The notes beneath the pieces were generated by a model that had not been told where the DNA came from, made no database searches, and saw nothing but the letters and a program-made list of their open reading frames with translations. Below are positions 51,306 through 59,320 of a stretch of 64,000 bases of DNA, piece after piece (the stretch's first letter is position 1; every line of letters starts with the position of its first letter). This stretch comes from Chitinophagaceae bacterium (GTDB lineage: Bacteria > Bacteroidota > Bacteroidia > Chitinophagales > Chitinophagaceae). The stretch spans positions 1,674,001 to 1,738,000 of the forward strand of contig JADKHN010000001.1 of NCBI GenBank assembly GCA_016721725.1, written 5' to 3'. A program made the position numbers and the translations under genes.

Positions 51306-51313
51306 CAAACCTA
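51306..51313 (-). promoter_or_regulatory. -7 box (TAGGTTTG) for the histidine kinase gene
   Basis: Exact TAnnTTTG on the minus strand, 18 bp from the TTG start at 51288. It is the main evidence for choosing that start codon. Confidence 0.55.
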
Positions 51314-51431
51314 CATAAAAAACCGGGAATCTCCCACAGGCCGGTAAACCGGGCAGGGCCGCAGGTGATGAGGTTGTGTTCTCCCGGCCGAACCTCGAAC
51401 GCTACCCTGTATTTACAGTAATGCTTTTCTA

Positions 51432-51439
51432 TATCTTTG
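51432..51439 (+). promoter_or_regulatory. -7 box (TATCTTTG) for ftsK
   Basis: Exact TAnnTTTG, with the ATG at 51446 only 7 bp after its last base. The ftsK message would therefore be leaderless or nearly so. An in-frame ATG at 51437 is inside the box. Confidence 0.5.
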
Positions 51440-51445
51440 TTGCAG

Positions 51446-53947
51446 ATGGCCAATAAACTGAAATCCGCTAAAAGTAAAGCTGAGGATCCCGATGTATTAA
51501 AAACCGATAAGGAAGAAACGGTTGAAGTAAAACAGTTGCTTCGGGATGAACGCACGTACAAGATCGCCGGCAGTATCTTATTGCTGATCGCCATCCTGTT
51601 GTTCGTCGCGTTCACATCCTACCTGTTCAGCTGGGAAGAGGACCAGGATAAATTCAGTTACCGCATGTTGCTGGTCAACCAGATCAAAGTACAGAACCTC
51701 CTGGGTACCTTTGGCGCCTTCATTTCCGAGATCTTCATCCGCAAGGGATTCGGGATCGCTTCCTACCTCATCTGTTCCTTCTTCTTTGTATCCGGGGTGA
51801 ATCTTTTCTTTGATAAAAAAGTGTTTTCCGTATCCCGGAATATCAAGTACCTGATCACGGGACTTCCGCTGATCAGCCTGGCCTGTTCCGTTGCCTTCAA
51901 CGGGGCTGCATTTCCCTGGGGCGGCGCTGTGGGCGATATGGTGAGAGACTGGATGTATAATACCGTGGGACAGATCGGTACCATCGGTATCCTCGTGGTT
52001 TCGATACTCGCCTATATCATCTGGCGGTTCAACCCGGTGTTCAAATTGCCTTCGGTAAAAAATAAGAATAAGGAGTCTGCCATTGAACCTGTTCCGGAAG
52101 CCATTACCGAAAAAGTGGTATGGCCTGTAGACGAAGAGCAGGCATCCGGAAAAAGCAATATCCTTAAAGGCGACGCCGGGGTGATGACCCTGCCTGTCAA
52201 AGAAGATGCCACTCCCTTACATGATATCCAGGTCGTTGAAAAAGAAGTAATGCCGGTTGTTCCGGTGATCCCCGTTGAACCTATAGTGGAAATACCGGCG
52301 GAACTGATCCCGGATACCCCCAAACCCCTGCCCGTTACCGAAAAGAAGGCTGCCCTGACTCCGCTTGAACTGGAGATCAAGACCGTACCCGATCCGGCGG
52401 CAGGTGAACCGCAAACCACAAACCTCAAACAACAAACCACAAAACCTTACGATCCGATCCTGGATCTCCGGGATTATAAATATCCTACCCTCGACCTGCT
52501 GGAGAATCACGGCAGCGATAAGATCGTTCAGGACACCAATGAACTGGAGAATAACAAGAACCAGATCATCAACACGCTGAAGAATTACGACATCACCATC
52601 CAGAAGATCGCCGCGACGGTAGGTCCCACGGTCACCTTATATGAGATCGTTCCGGCTGCCGGCGTTCGTATTTCCCGGATCAAGAACCTGGAGGACGATA
52701 TCGCGCTGAGCCTCGCCGCGCTGGGTATCCGCATCATCGCGCCCATACCCGGAAAAGGCACCATCGGTATCGAAGTACCCAATGCCCGTAAAACGATCGT
52801 GAGCATGAAGACCCTGCTCGCTTCCGAAAAATTCCAGAAGAATAATTTCTCCCTGCCCATCGCCATCGGGAAGAAGATCGATAATGAGAATTTCATCGTG
52901 GACCTCACCACCATGCCTCACCTGCTGATGGCGGGCGCCACCGGACAGGGAAAATCGGTAGGGGTGAACGCCATCCTGGTGTCCTTGTTATATAAGAAAC
53001 ACCCTTCACAACTGAAGTTCGTGTTGGTGGATCCCAAAAAAGTGGAACTCAGCATTTACAAGGCCATTGAAAAACATTTCCTGGCCAAATTACCCGGAGA
53101 GGAGGACGCCATCATCACCGATACCAAGAAAGTGGTGCATACCCTCAACGCGCTCTGTATTGAAATGGACAACCGCTACGATCTGCTGAAGGAAGCGGGA
53201 TGCCGGAACATCCGGGAATACAACGAGAAATTCGCGGCCCGTAAACTGAATCCCGAGAAAGGCCACCAGTTCCTGCCCTTCATCGTATTGGTGGTGGATG
53301 AGTTCGCCGACCTGATCATGACGGCCGGCAAGGAGATCGAGATGCCCATCGCGAGACTGGCGCAGCTGGCCCGGGCCGTCGGGATCCACCTCATCATCGC
53401 CACACAGCGTCCTTCGGTGAACATCATCACCGGGACCATCAAGGCCAACTTCCCTGCGCGTATAGCCTTTAAGGTGAGCAGCAAGATCGACAGCCGGACC
53501 ATCCTGGATACGGGAGGCGCAGAGCAACTCATCGGCAAAGGCGATATGCTCATCAGTTATAACGGAGAAGTGGTGCGCCTGCAATGCGCTTTTGTGGATA
53601 CGCCGGAAGTGGATAAGATCGTCGATTTCATCAGTGAACAACGCGGTTACCCGCAGGCCTTCCTCCTGCCCGAATACATCGATGAAAAGGAAATGGAAGG
53701 AAAGGATTTCGACCTGGGGGATAAGGACCCCTTGTTCGAAGACGCGGCTCGCCTGATCGTGGCCAGCCAGATGGGCAGCACCTCTTTATTGCAACGAAGG
53801 ATGAAACTGGGTTATAACCGCGCAGGCAGGCTGATGGACCAGCTGGAGGCCGCCGGTATCGTTGGCGCCAACCAGGGCAGCAAGGCCAGGGATGTTTTGG
53901 TGAAGACCGAAGCCGACCTGCAACAGATGCTGAACGGGTTGGATTGA
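51446..53947 (+). CDS. ftsK: DNA translocase FtsK
   Basis: 833 aa. Four N-terminal helices (about 33-190), then a ~200-residue linker rich in P, V and E, then the motor. Walker A GATGQGKSVGVN is near residue 498, Walker B FIVLVVDEFADL, and ATQRPSVNIITG follows. The C-terminal gamma winged helix reads GSTSLLQRRMKLGYNRAGRL, the KOPS-reading domain. It pumps DNA through the division septum and activates XerCD at dif. Five 7-bp units of CAAACCA type (52412-52446) code part of the linker. Confidence 0.95.
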   Translation: MANKLKSAKSKAEDPDVLKTDKEETVEVKQLLRDERTYKIAGSILLLIAILLFVAFTSYLFSWEEDQDKFSYRMLLVNQIKVQNLLGTFGAFISEIFIRKGFGIASYLICSFFFVSGVNLFFDKKVFSVSRNIKYLITGLPLISLACSVAFNGAAFPWGGAVGDMVRDWMYNTVGQIGTIGILVVSILAYIIWRFNPVFKLPSVKNKNKESAIEPVPEAITEKVVWPVDEEQASGKSNILKGDAGVMTLPVKEDATPLHDIQVVEKEVMPVVPVIPVEPIVEIPAELIPDTPKPLPVTEKKAALTPLELEIKTVPDPAAGEPQTTNLKQQTTKPYDPILDLRDYKYPTLDLLENHGSDKIVQDTNELENNKNQIINTLKNYDITIQKIAATVGPTVTLYEIVPAAGVRISRIKNLEDDIALSLAALGIRIIAPIPGKGTIGIEVPNARKTIVSMKTLLASEKFQKNNFSLPIAIGKKIDNENFIVDLTTMPHLLMAGATGQGKSVGVNAILVSLLYKKHPSQLKFVLVDPKKVELSIYKAIEKHFLAKLPGEEDAIITDTKKVVHTLNALCIEMDNRYDLLKEAGCRNIREYNEKFAARKLNPEKGHQFLPFIVLVVDEFADLIMTAGKEIEMPIARLAQLARAVGIHLIIATQRPSVNIITGTIKANFPARIAFKVSSKIDSRTILDTGGAEQLIGKGDMLISYNGEVVRLQCAFVDTPEVDKIVDFISEQRGYPQAFLLPEYIDEKEMEGKDFDLGDKDPLFEDAARLIVASQMGSTSLLQRRMKLGYNRAGRLMDQLEAAGIVGANQGSKARDVLVKTEADLQQMLNGLD

Positions 53948-53960
53948 TATTCAGACTCAG

Positions 53961-54046
53961 ACAACGGTAGTTTTAAAAACTACCGTTGTCTTTTAAAACT
54001 ACCGTTGTCTTTTAAAACTACCGTAGTTTAAAAAACTACGTTAGTC
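53961..54046 (+). terminator. Terminator hairpin with multiplied arms after ftsK
   Basis: ACAACGGTAGTTTT (53961-53974) and AAAACTACCGTTGT (53976-53989) form a perfect 14-bp stem followed by CTTTT. The 3' arm is then repeated (AAAACTACCGTTGTCTTTT) and a variant TACCGTAGTTTAAAAAACTACG follows up to about 54040, so several alternative hairpins can form between ftsK and pth. Confidence 0.75.
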
Positions 54047-54057
54047 TAGCTAAAACC

Positions 54058-54636
54058 ATGTCAAAATTCTTAATCGTCGGACTGGGAAATATCGGCAGTG
54101 AATATGCCAATACGCGCCACAATATCGGGTTCGATGTGGTGAATGCCCTGGTATTGAAACATGGGGGCAGCTTCCGGTCGGACCGCCTGGCCTATGTTGC
54201 CGAGATCAGGGTCAAAGGAAAAAAGCTTGTCTGTATTTGTCCGACCACTTATATGAACCTCAGCGGCCGGGCTTTCCGGTACTGGATGGATAAGGAAAAA
54301 GTGCCGGTAGAAAATACCCTGACCATCGTGGATGATGTGGCCCTTCCCCTGGATAAGATCCGGCTAAGGCCGGGTGGCAGTGCCGGCGGGCATAATGGCT
54401 TAAAGGACATCAGCAATATCCTGGGTTCGGATGAATACCCCAAGCTGCGATTCGGCATTGGTAACGATTATCCCAAAGGCATGCAGGCGGATTTTGTGCT
54501 GGGTAAATGGCTTAAGACCGAAGAGCCACAGGTGCTCGAAAAGATCAGGGTTTCTGTAGAAGCCATCGAACAATTTGTCACCACCGGTATCGGCCCCACC
54601 ATGACGGCATTCAACCAGCTTTCGGTAAAGCCCTGA
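54058..54636 (+). CDS. pth: Peptidyl-tRNA hydrolase
   Basis: 192 aa. Family motifs in order: LIVGLGNIGSEYANTRHNIGF (key Asn in the opening strand and catalytic His in TRHNIGF), PTTYMNLSG, VDDVALPLDKIRLRPGGSAGGHNGL (active-site Asp and GGHNG), FGIGND and VLGKW. It recycles peptidyl-tRNA dropped from ribosomes. Monocistronic after the ftsK terminator. Confidence 0.95.
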   Translation: MSKFLIVGLGNIGSEYANTRHNIGFDVVNALVLKHGGSFRSDRLAYVAEIRVKGKKLVCICPTTYMNLSGRAFRYWMDKEKVPVENTLTIVDDVALPLDKIRLRPGGSAGGHNGLKDISNILGSDEYPKLRFGIGNDYPKGMQADFVLGKWLKTEEPQVLEKIRVSVEAIEQFVTTGIGPTMTAFNQLSVKP

Positions 54637-54731
54637 ATTTCTCCCTTTTTCGTAACCCTCACATTATTGTTTTTTAGTGCCGATTTGTTTACTTTCGTGT
54701 CTTAGCCGAATTACCTTAAAAAAGCCGTCAG

Positions 54732-55343
54732 ATGAAAATTATTTGTGTTGGTCGCAATTATGCGGCTCATGCCAAAGAATTAGGCAACGACATACCGGAC
54801 GAACCAGTGATTTTCATGAAGCCCAAGAGCGCTTTGCTTCAAAGTCATACCCCATTCTATTACCCCGAATTCACCAATGAACTGCATTATGAATGCGAAT
54901 TGGTCTTGCGCATCTGCAAGAACGGCAAGTACATCCAGGAAAGGCATGCATCCAATTACTATAATGGCATTACCGCCGGGATCGATTTTACCGCCCGGGA
55001 TATCCAGGACGAACTGAAGAAGAAGGGATTGCCCTGGGAAAAGGCCAAGGCTTTTGATAATTCGGCCGTCATCGGGAAATTCATCGACACCACGCCGGAC
55101 CTGAACCGGAAGAACATCAATTTCAGCCTTTATAAGAACAAGGAACTGGTGCAGCAGGGTAATTCAGGACAGATGCTTTTCTCTTTCGACGCCATCATCC
55201 ATCATATATCCAATTATTTTTCCCTCAATATCGGCGACCTGGTCTTTACCGGCACCCCTGCCGGCGTAGGCGAATGCGTGGTAGGCGATGAACTGGAAGG
55301 ATTCATCGAAGACCAGAAACTGTTCTCCCTGGAGATCAAATAG
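54732..55343 (+). CDS. Fumarylacetoacetate hydrolase (FAH) family enzyme
   Basis: 203 aa, compact FAH fold. The motifs are CVGRNYAAHAKELGN, FMKPKSALL, metal-ligand region HYECELVLRI (the E-x-E of the family), DFTARDIQ and FTGTPAGVG near the end. Small members of this family are fumarylpyruvate or acylpyruvate hydrolases or oxaloacetate decarboxylases; the substrate cannot be told. Start ATG 54732. Confidence 0.9.
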   Translation: MKIICVGRNYAAHAKELGNDIPDEPVIFMKPKSALLQSHTPFYYPEFTNELHYECELVLRICKNGKYIQERHASNYYNGITAGIDFTARDIQDELKKKGLPWEKAKAFDNSAVIGKFIDTTPDLNRKNINFSLYKNKELVQQGNSGQMLFSFDAIIHHISNYFSLNIGDLVFTGTPAGVGECVVGDELEGFIEDQKLFSLEIK

Positions 55344-55369
55344 TAAAGTACCCCGGTATTGACAAGCCT

Positions 55370-55720
55370 GTCTGCCGACAGGCAGGTTAAGGCCGGCAAA
55401 AAAAATCCATGTCACCCTGAGCTTGTCGAAGGGAAAGGGACGATATGTCGCCGGTTCAGCAGGTCTTCGACAAGCTCAGACTGACATATTCAAAAAGCTC
55501 GGTTTCGACAAGCTCGGTTTCGACAAGCCCGGTTTCGACAAGCTCGGTTTCGACAAGCTCAACCTGACATTACGTTTATACTGTGGCACTGAGCCTCTAA
55601 AGCATGTCACCCTGAGCCTCTAAAGCATGTCACCCTGAGCCTCTAAAGCATGTCACCCTGAGCCTCTAAAGCATGTCACCCTGAGCCTCTAAAGCGTGTC
55701 ACCCTGAGCTTGTCGAAGGG
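55370..55720. repeat. Compound repeat region with 15-bp and 23-bp tandem arrays
   Basis: The region holds: a near-palindrome CCTGTCTGCCGACAGGCAGG (55367-55386); CACCCTGAGCTTGTCGAAGGG (55413-55433); four 15-bp units GCTCGGTTTCGACAA at 55497-55556 (one with a base change); and five 23-bp units starting GAGCCTCTAAAGC at 55591-55705, ending in another GAGCTTGTCGAAGGG (55706-55720). All units derive from CCTGAGCTTGTCGAAGGG-type sequence, a repeat I recall as common in Bacteroidota genomes. No gene is supported here. Confidence 0.9.
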
Positions 55721-55803
55721 TCATGCAATTTCTCCCGCTTAATTCCATTTATTTCAATTGGCTGTTCGCCCGACATTTAATATTTTGCGTCCCAGAACAA
55801 GAA

Positions 55804-57870
55804 ATGGTTGCAAGCGAAATATTACTGAAGGCCTGGCGGCTGATGTGCATGGCCAAATCCATGGCCGAGACCTATGAGGCCAACCGTTCCGTTTGCAAGT
55901 ATGTTCATTCCACTTCCCGCGGACATGAAGCCATTCAGCTGGCCACCGCTTTCCAGTTATTGCCCTGCGATTATGTAAGTCCTTATTATCGGGATGAAAG
56001 CCTGCTCCTGGGGATCGGATTCACTCCGTATGAAATGATGTTGCAACTGCTGGCCAAAAGGGATGATCCGTTCACCGGCGGACGGGAATATTATTCGCAT
56101 CCCAATTACCGGGGTAGCGACAAGCCCAATATCATCCACCAGAGCAGCGCCACCGGTATGCAAGCCATACCCACCACCGGTATCGCCCAGGGCATCAAAT
56201 ACCTCGAGACCATCCGGTCGGTGAAACTGAAAAAAGGACCGAATGAGGAGAATCCCGTGGTCATCTGTTCATTGGGAGACGCGTCGGTCACCGAGGGAGA
56301 AGTGAGTGAGGCCTTCCAGTTCGCAGCCCTTCATCAGCTGCCGGTGATCTTCCTGGTTCAGGATAACGGCTGGGGCATCAGTGTCTCCTCTGAAGAGGCC
56401 CGTACCAGCAACGCCAGCGACATGATCAAGGGATTCAAGGGCATCAGCCGGATCAGCATCGATGGCAGCGATTTCAGCAAGTCGTATGAGATCATGCGGA
56501 ACGTATTGCAGGAAGTGCGCACGGAACGGCATCCCTTCCTGGTCCATGCCAAAGTACCCCTGCTTGGTCATCATACCAGCGGAGTGAGGAAAGAATTCTA
56601 CCGCAGCGAGGAAGACCTGGCCAAACATGATTTGGATGATCCGGGTCCTAAACTCCGCAACTTTTTACTGGAACATGGCGTACCCGAATCTGAATTAACG
56701 GAGATCGAAAAGGATGCCCGGGAAACCATCGCTTCGCAATTCTCGCTGGCAGCCGCTGCGCCGGAACCCGATCCTTCAACGGTCAGTGATCATGTCTTTG
56801 TGGATACGCCCGTGAAGACCGAGGCCGGGGAAAGAAGTCCGGCCGGACGGGAGAAGATCCCGATGGTGGATGCGGCCCTCTTTGCCATCCGCGAGATCAT
56901 GGAAGAATATCCGGAGGCGGTCCTTTATGGACAGGATGTAGGGCGCAGGCTGGGCGGCGTTTTCCGTGAAGCCGCCACACTGGCCGAACAGTTCGGCGAC
57001 CACCGGGTCTTCAATACCGCGATCCAGGAAGCCTATATCATCGGTTCTACGGTGGGGATGAGCGCCCTGGGCATCAAGCCCATTGTTGAAGTTCAATTCG
57101 CAGATTATATCTATCCGGGTTTGAATCAATTGGTCACTGAAATATCCAAGAGCTGTTACCTGAGTTGCGGGAAGTTCCCGGTGCAGACATTGATCCGTGT
57201 ACCGATCGGCGCCTATGGCGGGGGAGGCCCATATCATAGCGGTTGTGTGGAAAGCACCCTGCTCACCATCAAGGGCATCAAGATCGTCTACCCTTCCACG
57301 GCAGCCGATATGAAAGGATTGATGAAAGCCGCCTTCCTCGATCCCAACCCGGTGGTGATGCTGGAGCACAAGGGGCTTTACTGGAGCAAAGTGCCCGGGA
57401 CGGAGGAAGCCAAGAACGCTGAACCTTCATCAGATTATATCATTCCGCTTGGAAAAGGGCGTGTGGTATTACCGGCAAATGAGGAAGCCGTTGAAAACGG
57501 CGAATCCTGTTGCGTGATCACCTATGGCATGGGGGTTTATTGGGCCAGTGCCGCCGCAAGATCCTACCCGGGCCGGGTCGAGGTCATTGATCTGAGGACA
57601 TTATTCCCCCTGGATGAGGAACTGGTCTTCTCCACGGTGAAAAAGCACGGCAAATGCCTGGTGCTCACGGAAGAGCAACAGAATAATTCCTTTGCGGAAG
57701 CGCTCGCGGGGCGGATATCCAAAGCCTGTTTCCGGTTCCTGGACGCGCCGGTGGAAGTACAGGGGGCCCTCAATTTACCGGCTGTACCGATGAATATCCT
57801 TCTGGAGCAGGCCATGCTGCCGAGTGCGGAAAAGGTGGCGAAAAGATTGGGGATAATTCTGAACGCTTAA
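55804..57870 (+). CDS. 2-oxoacid dehydrogenase E1, fused alpha and beta subunits
   Basis: 688 aa from ATG 55804 (MVASEILLKAWRL); an in-frame ATG at 55723 overlaps the repeat region. Residues 1-330 are E1 alpha: SRGHEAIQLATAFQL, YYRDESLLL, and the TPP-binding GDASVTEGEVSEAFQ ending QDNGWGIS. Residues 355-688 are E1 beta: FAIREIMEEYPEAVLYGQDVG, FNTAIQEAYIIG, VEVQFADYIYPG, GPYHSG and LRTLFPLDEELV. Such fusions act in branched-chain or pyruvate dehydrogenase complexes. No E2 or E3 gene is nearby. Confidence 0.93.
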   Translation: MVASEILLKAWRLMCMAKSMAETYEANRSVCKYVHSTSRGHEAIQLATAFQLLPCDYVSPYYRDESLLLGIGFTPYEMMLQLLAKRDDPFTGGREYYSHPNYRGSDKPNIIHQSSATGMQAIPTTGIAQGIKYLETIRSVKLKKGPNEENPVVICSLGDASVTEGEVSEAFQFAALHQLPVIFLVQDNGWGISVSSEEARTSNASDMIKGFKGISRISIDGSDFSKSYEIMRNVLQEVRTERHPFLVHAKVPLLGHHTSGVRKEFYRSEEDLAKHDLDDPGPKLRNFLLEHGVPESELTEIEKDARETIASQFSLAAAAPEPDPSTVSDHVFVDTPVKTEAGERSPAGREKIPMVDAALFAIREIMEEYPEAVLYGQDVGRRLGGVFREAATLAEQFGDHRVFNTAIQEAYIIGSTVGMSALGIKPIVEVQFADYIYPGLNQLVTEISKSCYLSCGKFPVQTLIRVPIGAYGGGGPYHSGCVESTLLTIKGIKIVYPSTAADMKGLMKAAFLDPNPVVMLEHKGLYWSKVPGTEEAKNAEPSSDYIIPLGKGRVVLPANEEAVENGESCCVITYGMGVYWASAAARSYPGRVEVIDLRTLFPLDEELVFSTVKKHGKCLVLTEEQQNNSFAEALAGRISKACFRFLDAPVEVQGALNLPAVPMNILLEQAMLPSAEKVAKRLGIILNA

Positions 57871-57880
57871 TTGAAGTCAT

Positions 57881-57909
57881 AAAAAAAGCCCAAATCAATT
57901 GATTTGGGC
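57881..57909 (-). terminator. Terminator of the tRNA-Met transcript
   Basis: A perfect 22-nt palindrome (57888-57909; arms GCCCAAATCAA and TTGATTTGGGC) is followed on the minus strand by seven Ts (57887-57881). It begins 2 bp after the tRNA 3' end. Confidence 0.85.
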
Positions 57910-57910
57910 C

Positions 57911-57987
57911 TGGTACCGGAGAGCAGACTTGAACTGCCGACCTTCGGGTTATGAATCCGATGCTCTAACCAGCTGAGCTACCCCGGC
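57911..57987 (-). tRNA. tRNA-Met (anticodon CAT)
   Basis: 77 nt with encoded CCA. The acceptor stem is GCCGGGG with CTCCGGT; the D arm is AGCTCAGCTGGTTAGAGC; the anticodon loop is TTCATAA (CAT); the T arm contains GTTCAAGTC. The anticodon stem has one A-C mismatch next to the loop. The A-T rich D loop and acceptor suggest an elongator Met tRNA, but initiator versus elongator was not formally resolved. Confidence 0.93.
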
Positions 57988-58246
57988 AATCGGGCAGCAA
58001 AAGTAAAGAACTTGGGGCAAATTCTGAAATCAAATCATTTCCTGGAGCATGATCCTGATTGACCCGGTAATCCATTGATTGCTACCCCATTATTTTTCAG
58101 ATTACTATGTATTCTCAATCGGACCTGTTATCTTTAAAGCGACAGTAAACTATCCGGACATAATTGCTTATTACCGTTAGGGCTATTGGGCGATGCCCCT
58201 GATCGTTTATTCTCTTTTTTTTATTTCCTACATCAATACTTTTACC

Positions 58247-59293
58247 ATGCAGCAAAATTCACTGGCCAAAGCCGGTATCCTGATGCTCATCCTGGTTACC
58301 GCATCCCTGGTAAGCTGGGAACTCTATGTACGCAGTAAGGGCTATGATACCTCTTTTGATGACGGTCCGCCGCTATGGGCAAATAAAAGAGCCCAGGTCT
58401 ATGAACCGGCCGACAAGTCAACGGTATTCATCGGCTCTTCCAGGATCAAGTTCGACCTGGATATACCCACCTGGGAAGGCCTTACGGGTGATCATGCCGT
58501 CCAACTGGCCTGTGTGGGCAGTTCGCCCCTGCCGGTGCTGGAAGACCTGGCCAATGATGTCCGTTTCAAAGGCAAGCTGGTCATTGATGTTACGGAGATC
58601 CTGTTCTTTTCCCTGGCGCCGCCGAACCTGAAGAACCCGAAAGAGAATATCAAATATTATAAGGAACAAACGCCAGCCCAAAAGGTGAGTTTCCAGATCA
58701 ACCGACTCCTCGAATCCAAACTGGCTTTCCTGGATAAGGACCGCCTTTCCCTGAATGCCATGCTGGATAAAGTAAGACCTGCCAGCCGTAAAGGGGTATT
58801 CGTATTTCCTTTATTTGCGGATGGATTTGGAAGGGTGAAGTACGACCGGCAGGAATATATGACCGAAGCCTTTGTGGCGGATACGAACCAGCAGAATATT
58901 GTACGGGGAGTATGGAAATTTTTGGGGGAGGTCGGTAAGGAGCCACCTCCAACCGGGGGGAAACTGGATACCCTGTTCAATATGGTAAAGGCCAACGTTG
59001 ACAAGATCAGGGCACGGGGCGGAAAGGTCATCTTTGTGCGTACGCCCAGCAGCGGACCCTTCCTGGCGGGAGAGAATATGGGTTTCCCGCGGGAGAAATA
59101 CTGGGAACAGTTGCTCAAGGCTACCGGAACCCCGGGGATCCATTTTGCCGATTACCCGGTCATCGATCATTTTCAGTGCCCGGAATTTTCGCATCTGAGC
59201 ATGCCCGACGCCGTGATCTTCACCAAAGAATTCATCCGGATCCTGGCACAGGAAAAAGGCTGGTCCTTTGCAAAAATGCCTGCCGTAAAATAA
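58247..59293 (+). CDS. SGNH-like membrane-anchored protein paired with an MBOAT
   Basis: 348 aa from ATG 58247 (MQQNSLAKAG). One N-terminal helix, then a GDSL/SGNH-like domain: block I is FIGSSRIKFDLD (Ser in GSSR), and near the end SHLSMPDAVIFTKEFI could supply the His/Asp pair. The pairing with an AlgI-like MBOAT 27 bp downstream is like AlgI-AlgJ/X or DltB-DltD, where an SGNH-like protein moves acyl groups to an extracellular polymer. The specific target is unknown. Confidence 0.75.
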   Translation: MQQNSLAKAGILMLILVTASLVSWELYVRSKGYDTSFDDGPPLWANKRAQVYEPADKSTVFIGSSRIKFDLDIPTWEGLTGDHAVQLACVGSSPLPVLEDLANDVRFKGKLVIDVTEILFFSLAPPNLKNPKENIKYYKEQTPAQKVSFQINRLLESKLAFLDKDRLSLNAMLDKVRPASRKGVFVFPLFADGFGRVKYDRQEYMTEAFVADTNQQNIVRGVWKFLGEVGKEPPPTGGKLDTLFNMVKANVDKIRARGGKVIFVRTPSSGPFLAGENMGFPREKYWEQLLKATGTPGIHFADYPVIDHFQCPEFSHLSMPDAVIFTKEFIRILAQEKGWSFAKMPAVK

Positions 59294-59320
59294 TTATTCA
59301 ACCATCAACCTGATCTTAAC

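Noticed and set aside
55423..55623. Frame coding KLGFDKLGFDKPGFD repeats
   Set aside because: It is only the translation of the 15-bp tandem repeat and shows no other coding signal.
55370..55720. Possible CRISPR array
   Set aside because: Units are contiguous tandem copies of 15 and 23 bp without unique spacers, and no cas genes are present.
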